From: Alentia gelatinosa | Lineage: Eukaryota > Annelida > Polychaeta > Phyllodocida > Polynoidae | DNA: 64,000 nt | Reading direction: 5' to 3' | Assembly (NCBI GenBank): GCA_950022655.1 | Contig: OX465583.1 | Location: forward strand, 70,009,152 to 70,073,151 | Part shown: positions 33,118-44,003 of the stretch, piece by piece | How the letters are laid out: every line of letters starts with the position of its first letter | How positions within the stretch are numbered: position 1 is the stretch's first letter | Made by a program: the position numbers and the translations under genes | Notes under the pieces: generated by a model | Told to the model about the DNA's origin: nothing | The model's database searches: none | What the model saw: only the letters and a program-made list of their open reading frames with translations

Positions 33118-33459
33118 GATTGGTTTCAGATACAAGCGGCCGTAGGCTCCGAGGTGTTAACGCGCGCGTAGTGATATCCCAGCGCATGCGAGGATATTGC
33201 GCGGAGGCAACTCCGAGGAGCATACAACCACTTTTTATCCAAACCCAGTCTACATTTTATTCATTATTCACCTTTTCCTGACAAGCCGGGTACTAATATT
33301 AGTTCATTTAGGCACGTACTATTTTTTCATATGCACTATTTTTCCGTATGCGCTGGCCTTTGCAACGCGGTGCATACAACAGATCTGTATGCTCCGGGGA
33401 TGTAGATACAGGCTGCCTGTGTGTTTTCAGTGGACACTGTCTATTAGGTGGATAATGAT
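33118..33459. mobile_element. Hairpin element family M2, copy A
   Basis: The first 133 bases form a hairpin: TTGGTTTCAGATACAAGCGG opens it, and the far arm closes at CCCAGTC (33250). Arms are about 60 bp. A tail of about 200 bp follows, ending AGGTGGATAATGA. Copies B (48672-49015, reversed) and C (55149-55475) have the same order of parts. Confidence 0.85.
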
Positions 33460-33794
33460 CATATAGAACTGCATGGAGAATCGTATAAATCCACAATACT
33501 CCACAAGTTTGGGTGGGCCGCAAAGACGAATGACGATTATGGCCCATCTAAACTCGTGGATTATTGATTATTATACGATTCGAGTGTGGTTCTGGATCTA
33601 TCTCACCCCTTTCACTGACATTAGATTATCATCAAATTTTCAGATTAATTCAAATTACCTATAGCGAATCCAGTTGGTTAATAACGTATGACATCTGATA
33701 TTCACTCCTCAATGATTGGTCGTTGAGTATTCTCTTTCTAACGTTATTCCTATGGCTAAACTTGTACCAAGATTTAGATAGTAAGAAAGAAACT

Positions 33795-33966
33795 GGAACC
33801 TGTTTCACTAGTTCTGTGTCATGTCTAGATGGTGTCTAGATGGTGTGTCCGGTTTCATTAGAACTAGACATTAAAGACTTTGTTTTGTCCGTTCTTGCTT
33901 GCACTGTTGGTGCCGCTTTTCATGTCTGTCTAACACTTTTGTCACGAAACTAGTGAAATAGGTCCC
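33795..33966. mobile_element. TIR element family M4, copy 1
   Basis: Inverted ends GGAACCTGTTTCACTAGTTC and the complement of GAAACTAGTGAAATAGGTCC. 172 bp. A partial copy lies at about 34030-34109 and a longer copy at 48061-48360. Confidence 0.8.
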
Positions 33967-34117
33967 ATGACGTGTAGATTTGTCTAATTCTTATGTTTGG
34001 GGGTCTGTCTTTACCTAAGGGCAGCTACTTGTGTTGTCACGAAACTAGACAACCCCAATGTCTGTATGGTGTCACAGACACGTCACGAAACTAGAGAAAC
34101 AGGTCCCTGATGAGTGT

Positions 34118-34235
34118 TTGGTCTGAGTCCCTGTTTGCCATCGAGTTTGGAGTGTGCAGTAATATGAACGAGGCGATAGCCGAGTGAATATGCCGAAGCA
34201 CTCCAAATGAGATGGCGAATGGGGACTCAGACCAA
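34118..34235. repeat. Hairpin H6, copy 1
   Basis: Arms of 37 bp at 34118-34154 and 34199-34235 are near-perfect complements (TTGGTCTGAGTCCC ... GGGGACTCAGACCAA). The loop holds the apex core GAACGAGGCGATAGCCGAGT (34167-34186). A diverged copy lies at 53604-53718. Confidence 0.85.
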
Positions 34236-34537
34236 GCGCGAATATGTTTCTGATTTTATCATAGCCTGGAAATATTCATCTGTTTATCACCCACTGCGTA
34301 AGAATTACAATGCAATATACAATTTTTGTCTCCAAAATTGGAGCCACCGAAAAAGGAAAATATTTTTTTCAGAAGAATCACAATACTCGCTAGCCTGTTA
34401 AGATCGAGTTCCCAATGTTAAGCCTATACTCATTTATACCAGGCTGAGGTAAAAGCTAAGGTGCTGAGATAAAAGCTGAAGCATGGTAATAGGAGCTGTC
34501 CATACAATCTGTTTTTCTCTCTTTGCGTCTTTTTCAG

Positions 34538-34811
34538 ACACTAAAGGCGGGTCTGACGCCTGGACGGTGTGTGGTCGGCGGCCCCGCGTGAAGACAGAGT
34601 CCGAGCCTCATGGTTCACGCTGCGGTAACTCAATGATGTGCTTTAATGGATATTACTGATGCTATTAGGATCAATTTGCCCGCCAAGCCCGGCGGCCGCG
34701 AAGAGCCTGTGGAAGGGACAGAGGTCCCTCATTTCCTCCCGCCATGCTCGGTAACACTTGTAGTCGACCCGTGGTCACCGTTACCGCTACAGGACCAGCG
34801 AGGAGGATCTG
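34538..34811 (+). other. Candidate 5' leader exon of the GPCR gene
   Basis: A strong 3' splice site (TTTTTCTCTCTTTGCGTC then TTTTCAG ending 34537) precedes a GC-rich block. A donor-like G|GTAAAG follows at 34811/34812. The block holds short upstream ATGs but no frame that would reach the receptor. It is the nearest exon-like sequence upstream of the receptor. Splicing is inferred, not seen. Confidence 0.4.
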
Positions 34812-34849
34812 GTAAAGATGCAAACGGCAGAAACCGTGAGGAGAGAGTT

Positions 34850-36425
34850 AACATTCTGTGCTCAGGGCATTAGGAGTATTACGATGGGATCTAGTGAGAT
34901 CTAACCACACTTATAGCAGTGATGATCACAATCCTACATTTAACACAGATACCTTACTACTTTGTGTTCTGTGCTCCGAACATTAGGAGTATTACGACCG
35001 AATCTAGTGAGATTTAACTACAGGGATAGCAGTGATGATCCCAATCTTACATTTAACACTAATACGTTACTACTTTGTGTTCTGTGCTCCGAACATTAGG
35101 AGTTCTACGACCGAATCTAGTGGGATTTAACCACCCTGACGGCAGTAATGATTGCAATCCTACATTTAACACCTATATGTTACTATTCTGTGTTCTGTGC
35201 TCCGAACATTAGGAGTTGCATGACAACATCTAGTGACATTTAACCACACTAACAGCAGTAATGATCACAATCCTACATTTAACACCGATACCTTACTACT
35301 TTGTGTTCTATACTCTGGACATTAGGAGTATTATTACGGAATCTAGTGAAATGTTACCACACGGCTGGCAGTAATGATCAAAATCCTACATTCAACAATG
35401 ATATGTTAACACTTTGTCTTTTGTACTCCAGACATTAGGCGTACTGCAACGATATCTAGTGACGTTTACCTATGCTGATTGCAGTGGTACCTGTGATGAT
35501 CAAAATCCTACACTCAACTCTGATACATTGATGCTTTGTATTCTGAACTCAGGACATTAGGAGTATTTTGACAAGTGAGATTTAACTACAGTGAGATTTA
35601 ACCACACTGATAGTATTGATGATCATAATCCTACACTCAACACCGATAGGTTACTACTTTGTCTTTTGTATACATACTCAGGACATTAGGAGTAGTACTA
35701 TGATGGGATCTTGTGAGAACTAACTACAGTTTTGGCAATCATGAACACAGTCCTATTTTCAACACGGTACTACTTTGTATTCTGTGCTTCAGACAATAGG
35801 AGTATTACGCTAAGATCTAGTGCGATCTAACCGCACTGATGGCAATGATGACCAAATTCCTACATTTAACGCTGGCATGTTACTACCTTGCCTTTTGCAC
35901 TCTGGACATTAGGAGTATTACGAGAAGCTCTAGCTAGGTCTAACCACACTATTGGCAGTGATGACCACAATCCTACATTTAACACTGAGACGTTACTACT
36001 TTGTGTTCTGTGCTCCGAACATTAGGAGTACTATGACAACATCTAGTGAGATCTAATCACGCTGATGGCAGTAATGATCACAATCCTACATTCAACACTG
36101 ATACGCTACTACTTTGTGTTCTGTGCTCCGAACATTAGGAGTATTTTGACAACATCTAGTGCGATCTAACCACGCTGACGGCAGTAATGAGCGCAATCCT
36201 ACATTGAACACTAATAAGTTAATACTTTGTGTTCTGTGCTCCAAACATTAGGAGTACTGCGACAACATCTAGTGAGATTTAACCACGCTGACGGCAGTAA
36301 TGATCACAATCCTACATTTAATACTAATATGTTACTACTTTGTGTTCTGTGCTCCAAACATTAGGAGTATTACGACAACATCTAGTGAAGATTTAACCAG
36401 TGATGACCACAATCCTTCATTCACC
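34850..36425 (+). repeat. 113-bp satellite, 14 units, ending beside the GPCR start
   Basis: The landmark ATTAGGAG recurs near 34870, 34983, 35096, 35209, 35322, 35434, 35558, 35687, 35794, 35906, 36020, 36136, 36249 and 36362; the modal spacing is 113. Each unit reads TTACTACTTTGTGTTCTGTG, CTCCGAACATTAGGAG, then CTAGTGAGAT, then ATCCTACATTTAACAC. The last unit ends about 30 bases before the receptor start codon. Confidence 0.95.
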
Positions 36426-36452
36426 ACGTGACTACTCTGTATCTGAGCGATA

Positions 36453-37784
36453 ATGGAGGTAACGAGCCACCTATCCACAGACGCCGCCGGCCTCAACGTC
36501 TCCGGATCCGGAAGTGACGTCACGGGACCGGAAGTGACGCAGGGGAGCCTCATTTTCAGCGGTGGCGTGGACGCGCATGACAACTACCGCAGCTGGATGA
36601 CCGACGAACTGGCCGATCAGCTACGCAGGGAGTTCTTCCGGCACCAGGAGACCCCTACAGCGACCCTGGTGGCGCTGTACTGCGTCACCTTCCTCCTGGG
36701 GCTGGTCGGGAACCTCCTGGTGATCTTCGTGTTCGCGCGCAACCGCAAAATGCGCACCGTCACCAACTCGTTCCTGGTGAATTTGGCGGTGTGTGATCTG
36801 ATGGTGGTGGGTATGTGTATGCCCTTCAGTGTAGCTTTCGAGATCTACTCCAATTGGATCTACGGTGATGCCATGTGTAAGATCGTGAACTTCAGTCAGG
36901 GGTTGTCAGTCTCCTCCAGTATCCTCACCTTGGCTGTGATCAGTGCTGAGCGGTTCTACGCTATTCGCTGTCCACTGAAAGCCAGAGCCTTCATGTCCCG
37001 AACTCGTATCCACACTATAATCTGCACCATTTGGTTCGTGGCAGCCCTAGCTGTGCTCCCGAGTTTATTCGTGCGCAAGGAGCATGTGGTGGAGAGGATT
37101 CTCACGTTTACAATGTCCATCTGCATCGAGCAATGGAGTACGCCCGTCCTGAAGCACGTCTACAACTTCGCCCTGCTTATCATCCTCTACATGGGTCCGG
37201 TTATCTTTATCTGTGTGGGGTATCTCCAGATCGGGCTTAATCTATGGCGTACTGACTCCTCCCTACATGCCAGCACAACGGCCGCCGAGTCGGACAACGC
37301 CCGAGCTACTCAATCAGGCCGTCGGCGAGTTGCTCGGATGCTTTTCGTGATGGCCATACTCTTTGCCATCTCCTGGCTGCCACTGTTTGTAATCAGCATC
37401 GTGTTGGACTTCCTAGATGAGGAGCTGCAGAAACAAGGCCGTGGGTGGGTACTGCATCATGTCCATACGTATGCTCTGTGGTTGGGGCATGCCAACTCCT
37501 CCATCAACCCCATATGTTACTGTGTTATGAGCAGCTCATTTAAAAATGCGCTCAAATTGGAGTTTCGACGTTGCTGCTGCTGCTGCGGCAAGGTGGAGTT
37601 TAATCGGGACTCATTCATGTCGCTCAGTATGAGTATGACCGTGACATCTACTAACAGTGGAATAGGCCGAGGACTCTCCACTAGAGTACTCTACCGGCCT
37701 ATAGCTAACGGAGTGGTGGGTTTTCAGCCTGATCCCTACCGGAAGTCGGTGCATAGTCCAGCCTGCAGAGTGGATAGCGTGTGA
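36453..37784 (+). CDS. Family-A (rhodopsin-like) peptide GPCR, single coding exon
   Basis: A 443-residue receptor that should sit in the plasma membrane and signal through G proteins. The start is fixed by an in-frame TGA 9 bases upstream. TM1 is about residues 68-95 (GNLLVIFVF), TM2 105-128 (LAVCD), TM3 142-170, TM4 186-208, TM5 236-264, TM6 294-321, TM7 334-358. Hallmarks: Cys142 and Cys224 as the extracellular disulfide pair, ERF at 166-168 in place of DRY, SWLP (307-310) in place of CWxP, and NPICY (352-356). An N-glycosylation site is at Asn15. Helix 8 is followed by five cysteines (374-378), likely palmitoylated. The short third loop and overall wording fit the neuropeptide group (orexin/allatotropin, QRFP, CCK and similar). 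The ligand cannot be assigned. It appears intact. Confidence 0.93.
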   Translation: MEVTSHLSTDAAGLNVSGSGSDVTGPEVTQGSLIFSGGVDAHDNYRSWMTDELADQLRREFFRHQETPTATLVALYCVTFLLGLVGNLLVIFVFARNRKMRTVTNSFLVNLAVCDLMVVGMCMPFSVAFEIYSNWIYGDAMCKIVNFSQGLSVSSSILTLAVISAERFYAIRCPLKARAFMSRTRIHTIICTIWFVAALAVLPSLFVRKEHVVERILTFTMSICIEQWSTPVLKHVYNFALLIILYMGPVIFICVGYLQIGLNLWRTDSSLHASTTAAESDNARATQSGRRRVARMLFVMAILFAISWLPLFVISIVLDFLDEELQKQGRGWVLHHVHTYALWLGHANSSINPICYCVMSSSFKNALKLEFRRCCCCCGKVEFNRDSFMSLSMSMTVTSTNSGIGRGLSTRVLYRPIANGVVGFQPDPYRKSVHSPACRVDSV

Positions 37785-37904
37785 AAGGATTAAAAGTGAA
37801 TTTCGTTAACATTAGCCGACGAAAACGGCGGAGATTTTTAGGGTTCCCCTTAAATGTTTCCATTGACTGATTTTGCGTCAGCAGTGGTGAAGGTCCGTCG
37901 GTGG

Positions 37905-37960
37905 TTCCTGTTCCCTACCAGAAGTCAGTGCACAGCCCTGCCTACAAAATGCGTACGGTT
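37905..37960 (+). pseudogene. Diverged copy of the GPCR C-terminal codons
   Basis: VPYQKSVHSPAYK is encoded here, matching DPYRKSVHSPACR at the receptor C-terminus 179 bases earlier. Over the 33 aligned bases there are six differences, four of them synonymous. That pattern suggests the copy came from a related receptor gene that had been under selection. I cannot extend the similarity convincingly upstream, so it is a relic or a small duplication. Confidence 0.6.
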
Positions 37961-38734
37961 GTGGTATATGTCCACATATATTCTCACTGAGGACTTTGTA
38001 TACCATGGATGATACTATGAAGGGGTCAATTACAGAAACACAAAATGTACTTTAGTGGAGAAAATCTCGGCAAATTTAGGCCCCTATCTTGTACAAATTG
38101 CAATATAATGTTTTACTATGGATGTGTAGACCCAAGACTTGCCTGAGCAATATACAAAAATTCTACATAAAATTCATGAGGGAAAGTGTCCAAAATAGCC
38201 CAAATATAAAATGGCAGAAATAACCAAATGAGGTAGTACCCTGAAAATGCTTCAAAACAAGGGGTCACATGACTACATGTATATGTGAAAAGATGTGAAA
38301 TGGGAGGGGGCAAAAATTTATTTTTCATAGGCGAAACGGCGGCTATTTTGGGGGATTATTTTGGGCATTTCCCCCTATGGATTTTATGTAGACATTTTGC
38401 ATGTTGTTCAGGCTAGGCTTAGGCCTACACATCCACAGAAAAACCTTATATTGCAATTCGTTTGAGGTTATACCTTAGATTTCCTCCAATACATGATTCC
38501 TCTATTAGTAGGAGTTAATGGTTGTGACTGTTAGCATTATAAAAGGCCCAGACATAGATAATATAGACATACCTAGTGAGAACAATAACATAATATGTTG
38601 GTTGTGATATTCTATGCGGTGAAAATAACCTTTTTTGAAAATCTTTACGGAAGCCTCTGAAAATGATGGGCTGACGATGCACGATCTCGATGTGTTCTAC
38701 GAGATCATGGTCCAGGGGCCCGTTCAATAATCCA
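37961..38734. other. Receptor 3' flank, nothing recognised
   Basis: No clear AATAAA close to the receptor. No coding sequence is visible. Confidence 0.35.
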
Positions 38735-38949
38735 GGGAGCCGTTGAATAATCTATGATCTTACATAAAGACACTTGTCCGTACCTTTGTACAAGCGTTAT
38801 CATTTGATAATATTTAAATTTGTTTGCTAAGACAGTTAGGCCGTCCATAATTATAAGTGTTGAATAAAGTTGACCCACATCGTCCCTGGCTGTCTATGGC
38901 ATATAGAAAAAGGGTCTTTATGTAGGGCCCTAGATTATTCAATAGGGCT
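38735..38949 (-). mobile_element. TIR element family M5, copy 1
   Basis: Ends CCGTTGAATAATCTATGATC and the complement of CCCTAGATTATTCAATAGGG. Inside are TTGATAATATTTAA and GTTGAATAAAGTTGACCCAC. It lies head-to-head with copy 2 (38950-39153). Other copies: 40991-41155, 42425-42689 and 47538-47759. Confidence 0.85.
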
Positions 38950-39153
38950 CAAGATCGTACATGTAGATCTTTTTCTGTATGCTAGAGATCCAGGGACGAT
39001 GTGGGTCAACTTTATTCAACTCTTATGGACGACCTTATGGACGGCTAAGACTGTCTCAGCGAACAGACTTAAATATCATCAAACGAACACCCTTGTACGA
39101 GGTACAGAAAAGAGTCTACATGTACGACTCTAGATTATTAAACGAGCCCCCGT
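38950..39153 (+). mobile_element. TIR element family M5, copy 2 (inverted)
   Basis: The same element on the opposite strand (CCAGGGACGATGTGGGTCAA, then TTTATTCAAC, later CTAGATTATTAAACGAGCCC). Its left end is shorter than in copy 5. With copy 1 it forms a palindrome of about 400 bp. Confidence 0.85.
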
Positions 39154-39710
39154 TCGCGAGACCTACCCGTTTCTACGTGCCTAGACATATTTTCCCAAAC
39201 TCGATATTGGTGTTTAGACACTCCACAAATCTACTTAGCCCGGTTCACACACAGTGTGCTTACGAAAGCAGGATTGTCCTATGTCGTTCTTATCTATAAT
39301 CGATTTGCTTTAAATCATACCTGGAATTATTGTATCTGACGGTCGTTTCTATTTTGATAGAGTGCTGATTCATCTACATATGACATTTCATTGATACCAT
39401 ATGAAATGATGGGGTTCTATTCCTGCAGTATTTTCACTTACATATAACCTGACAGAGATACGTATATCTATATATTTGATATTCCTATTTGCATGTACAG
39501 TATAACTACTCCATTGTACAATATGTATCAAGGTATGAGTAAGATGTTACGATGAAAACCTTTGTACGAAATTCAGGTATATATTGTGTGTAGAATATTA
39601 TCAATGGTTGTTGTAAAGTGGCAGAGTATGATGAAAACATCATAAATACGTTTATTTCCATCATCATTGGTGAGCCAGGGGGCCGTTTAATACCTGGGGA
39701 CAGTGAGAAG

Positions 39711-39840
39711 GATTAAAGAAGAAACCAACAAGTTTTGGTCAAAGTCGTCGTTTTTCACGAGTTTGATGCGAGGTGACATGAACGAGGTGACAGCCGAGTG
39801 AAGATCACATAGCATTCAAATGAGTTGGAGAATGACACCA
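39711..39840. repeat. Family F foldback fragment
   Basis: AAGAAGAAACCAACAAGTTT, then GGTCAAAGTC, then an apex core at 39778-39804 (ATGAACGAGGTGACAGCCGA). It is the reverse complement of the right half of the element at 6178-6887. Confidence 0.7.
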
Positions 39841-40094
39841 TCAGGCAGCTAAAGTTGTCTCTGAGAATGATAGTTTTGTAAATAATATGCTGCTCATAAA
39901 AGGGTAACAAAGAAGGTGATAGTATGCATACTATTAAGCCCCCCCCCCCCCCACCCTACTACTGTACTTTCAGCCAATATCCATGCCCCTTTTGATCTCC
40001 AAATATTATGTATGCAATGGAAAATATCGTTCAAAAGAAGTCACCATTTTGTCCATCTCCATAGTAAAATGTTCTTGGAAGGAAACTCATGGGA

Positions 40095-40385
40095 TGAAAA
40101 TAACTTGGTCCGTACTCCAGCAAGTTGGATCGCGTAGAAATTCACGAGGCGAGGCTGAGTGAATTAAGTAGCGGTCAAACGAGGTTGAATCCAGACCAAG
40201 TTATTATCGTCGAGTGGGTTTCTGATTTTATCTCACGGCGTATACATGATCAGAAACAGTATTATTTAATAGAATAACTCACCTAATTAGCCATTGAGTA
40301 TTGGGTATACTACCTTCATGGCCGTGGAGTATGAGTTCCTAGCGTTAAGCCTATGGAGAAAACTAAGGGTGAGATAATATGTACC
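40095..40385. repeat. Family F foldback fragment with its own hairpin
   Basis: Arms AACTTGGTCCGTACTCCAG and the complement of ATCCAGACCAAGTTATT surround an apex core (40138-40165). TTTCTGATTTTATCTCAC follows, and GCGTTAAGCCTATGG then GGGTGAGATAATA close the element. Confidence 0.6.
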
Positions 40386-40578
40386 TACCTCCCGGTGAGA
40401 TACTGAGACCTTATTTTCAGGTCCAGAATGTTGTGTTATGTATACCCCTGTGTAGATATTCTCAGTATTTGATGAGATACTTGTGCAACAGAAGTGTTTA
40501 CTTTTCAGTTTAGAATGATGTAATGTCATGGAATGGTAGAATATGAAAATACTGGCATGGCAGTCTATGTAATTATTA

Positions 40579-40721
40579 TAGAACATCCTGACCATGCTGT
40601 ACAAGCTACAAAATGAGATGATAATTTGCAGTTTGTACGGAACTCGGCGTAAACGCCTCGTTCCGTACAGACGGTAAATTATTATCGAGTTTTGTGGCTT
40701 GTACAAGCATGGTAGGTCATT
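40579..40721. repeat. Hairpin H3, copy 1
   Basis: Arms of about 67 bp with a short apex (CGGCGTAAACGCC). Arm landmarks: CCTGACCATGCTGTACAAGC, TTTGTACGGAACTCG. A companion segment at 40800-40895 (GAAACGGTGCG, TACAGTATATACGGCATGGG) is shared with 62440-62545. Other hairpin copies are at 62220-62354 and 62672-62805. Confidence 0.9.
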
Positions 40722-40990
40722 CTTTATTTAATATATCCCCGCAATTAGGAAAAGATCATTAATTTCATATGGTTTAACAACTAATATTTTGATTAACGTT
40801 TACGGAAGCGTTCCGTATTTTTCCGTACAATATTTTTATGTTATATTGCGAAACGGTGCGTATTTACAGTATATACGGCATGGGGATATATTAACATATT
40901 TACCATGGGGAAAGTTTAAAAGTTGAGAGGAACCTGACTTTGACCACCATTGTAACGCTTTCGGAATATAATCTTATGTAATATAATAGG

Positions 40991-41155
40991 AGACCCAGGG
41001 ACGATATGGGTCAACTTTATTCAACACTTATGGACGACCTCATGGACAGCTAAGACTGTCTGAGCTAACGAACTTAAAAATAATCAAACAATAACCATTG
41101 TACGAGGTACAGAAAAGGGCCTTCATGTATGAGCCTAGATTATTAAACAGGCCCC
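40991..41155 (+). mobile_element. TIR element family M5, copy 3 (truncated)
   Basis: CCCAGGGACGATATGGGTCA through CCTAGATTATTAAACAGGCC. The left third of the element is missing. Confidence 0.8.
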
Positions 41156-41195
41156 AGTTTCACAAGTACACTTGAGTTGTCTCACATATTGCATG

Positions 41196-41580
41196 CACTG
41201 TGCGAAAACCACCAGTTTATTCATATGTACGCCTTCGTGTAAGTGCATGTATCTGCTGTATATTGACACGTTTCCTCTTCTATATATCAGCGTAATGGCT
41301 GTATTTGCCGCAAAGCATATATGAAGAGAAATATCATGTGTGGGACATGTATATATGCGGGTCGTATACATTTTACACGTCTATAGATGACAGAAAATAG
41401 GACTACCTTGTATATGCAAAATCATACCTATATACACCAGGTGTATACATACAGTAGAACCCGCCTAACGGACACCCCACGCAAGCGGACACCCCGCATA
41501 AGTGGACACTTTGGCCCGGAATGGAGGTGACCGCTTACGCGGGGTTTTACTGTATATAAACTGGTGATTTTTGTGCAGTG
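41196..41580. mobile_element. TIR element family M3, copy 2, with nested insertion
   Basis: Ends CACTGTGCGAAAACCACCAG and GGTGATTTTTGTGCAGTG. It is the reverse complement of 7764-8056 apart from a 101-bp insertion at 41452-41552. Confidence 0.9.
41452..41552. mobile_element. pogo/Tigger-like MITE nested in M3
   Basis: Ends CAGTAGAACCCGC and GCGGGGTTTTACTG are inverted. TA flanks both sides (41450-41451 and 41553-41554). TA duplication with CAGT ends is typical of pogo/Tigger elements of the Tc1/mariner superfamily. No transposase is present. Confidence 0.8.
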
Positions 41581-41839
41581 TCAGAGGAATCTATTTGCAC
41601 ACTCCACAGAACTCTTTTAATCTGAGTTGTATGCCTTCTGTCATACATACGCCTAGATCTCTAATTGACATATAATGATATACATACAAAAAAATACAAT
41701 TGCTACAGATGTATTTCTCATTATTGTTGTTATCAAGTATAGCATTGGATTGAGTTTACTTGCAACGATTGAAATGGTTTCTGCCAGGGTTTCTATCATA
41801 GGCGCCCATCCATAAAGTATGTACACAAAACCAAGGAGC

Positions 41840-42240
41840 TCACATGTCAACCTGCCCTACATACTCCGTATACCAACCTGCTAACCTACCAGCCATCCTA
41901 TCCACCAACCTACCTACATACCAATCTGCTAACCTACCAGCCATCCTATCCACCAACCTACCTACATATCAACCTGCTCACCTAACAGCCACCCTGTCCA
42001 CCAATCTACCTACATACCAACCTGCTAACCTACCAGCCACCCTGTCCACCAATCTACCTACATACCAACCTGCTTACCTACCAACCTCCCTGTCCACCAA
42101 CCTACCTACATACCAACCTACCAGCCACTCTGTCTACCAACCTACCTACCTCACCTACCAACCTCCCTGTCCACCAACCTAGATCCACATACTAACCTAC
42201 CTCACCTACCAACCTCCCTATCCACCAACCTTCTTACATG
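41840..42240 (+). repeat. 48-bp minisatellite (CTACCAACCTACCTACATAC)
   Basis: Units with landmark ACCAGCCA recur at about 48 bases and are themselves built of ACCTACC-like 4- and 12-mers. The 112-codon frame rich in Pro, Thr and Leu is a repeat artefact. Confidence 0.9.
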
Positions 42241-42424
42241 CCAGCCAGCTCATCTAGTGTCCAGCCCACCCACCACCCTGCCACTAGTTCTTTCCTTCCT
42301 TCAGACATGCCCACCACGACCCTACTGAGCCACCTGCCCTCCCACCAACCTGTCTGCCAACCAATTGACCCACCCAGCAGCCTATCCACCCAACAACACG
42401 GCTGTACTAGACGATGTACTAGAC

Positions 42425-42689
42425 CCATTGAATAATCTAGGGTCCTACATAAAAACCCTTTTTCTGTATGCCGTAGACTGTCAGGGATAATGTGGGTCAA
42501 CTTTATTCAACACTTATGGACGACCTTATGGATGTTTCATACTGTCTGAGCAAACGATACCCCATGTTCAAGCGATACCCCATGTACAAAGATATGTACA
42601 AGTGTCTTTATGTAAGATCAGGACTAGATTATTCAACAGCTCAGAGGAAAGGGTCTACACGTACGATCCTAGATTATTCAACGGGCCCT
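42425..42689 (+). mobile_element. TIR element family M5, copy 4
   Basis: Ends CATTGAATAATCTAGGGTCC and GATCCTAGATTATTCAACGG. A short internal duplication (ACCCCATGTTCAAGCGATAC, then again) and one nested partial end are seen. Confidence 0.8.
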
Positions 42690-43640
42690 TGGTCTAACCC
42701 CTCGCAATCCCTCTTGCTGCGTACCTATTTTATGGATGACCACTTCAACAAAATCTATCGTACAACATTATTGACATACCACCTGTACATCTGACCAATA
42801 AATGAATACCTTGCATCATATACCGACTTTGTCTGACTGTACACTTTTTGATTCAAACATTTATGGAGCTGATGCAAGATGATCAATTTAGATTTAGGGT
42901 GTATGAGTTGAACGATAAAACCCACATTATCTATGTAACACATTTTCTCAAATAGGAATAAAGCAATCCTTCTCGAGAAGGAATAACCTGTATCATGCTT
43001 TGTTACAAACCTTCTTTAAGACACGTTTTGAAGATTTACAGTTAAAGTTGGAATTTGTAAACTGCTATTACATGACCAATACCACATGACCTTTATCAAA
43101 AACTGAATTTTAACTGTCTGTCATTCCTCAAGCGACCATAAGCCTCCCTAGTCATCATTATTCATAACTGCAACTTCTTATCATGAGTTTCCTTTTCGAT
43201 AAACACATCGCAATGGTCACCTGTAATTTCCTGCACTAATTGTAAGGTTACTGGAAATTAATTCAATAAGTTCAATTTGTGTCCATCGCATCCAAAATAT
43301 GGGGAAGAAGAACTGCCAGGATCACATTTCTCATATTGAAATCCAATAACATGCAGGGGGGGGGGGGGGGGGTGTGTTACATTGAGCTGGTTGTGAATCC
43401 GACACCATCAGGAAATCATTTGGAAAAACCGAAGGAGAATTATGAAATTTTCGGAATACCTAGAATATATAATGGTAATGCCGCACTGCAAAAATGGTGA
43501 AATTTGATAATAGATAAGGGTCTCAAATCGATCATTTTATACTTTAACTTGGAACTATTTTCATTAGATATTATTATGAAATATCATATATTCCTATATA
43601 CCTATGGCCGTACACTCTATGCTTACACCACGTTCTGGGG
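42690..43640. other. Intergenic stretch with a poly(G) run
   Basis: A pure run of about 18 G lies near 43354-43371. No coding sequence is recognised. Confidence 0.4.
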
Positions 43641-43679
43641 GTTGAGTAACTTATGAATACTAAACAAAGTTGCCATGTA

Positions 43680-43790
43680 CTACTGGAAAAAATACTGCCC
43701 GCGGCCAAGGCCTTGAGCAGTAATTTTTCCGAGCCTTACCTCGTAACTTTGACTTTCTCTCTCCGGAAACTCTGTTTCCCTTTTCTTATA
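43680..43790. repeat. H5 element, half copy
   Basis: GAGCAGTAATTTTTCCGAGC, then CTCGTAACTTTGACTTTCTC, matches the right half of the hairpin at 52131-52233. The left arm is absent. Confidence 0.65.
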
Positions 43791-44003
43791 TACCTTCAAA
43801 TGTGGTTTAATAACGATAATTGGCATTATTTGCTCACCCACCATCAAACATGAAACCAGATCCAACCTTATCGAGTAACTTAACAATCTATGTTTTCTCC
43901 CCACTGCACTTTTCATATGACGCGCTACGACACGCTACAACGAAAGAACGTTAATCGTAGGTGTCTACGAAATTCAAACATGTTTGATTATACCAGATTA
44001 TGT

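Noticed and set aside
37031..37240. Second plus-strand frame inside the GPCR
   Set aside because: Out-of-frame overlap with the receptor; no independent support.
41844..42182. 112-codon Pro/Thr/Leu-rich frame
   Set aside because: Direct translation of the 48-bp minisatellite.
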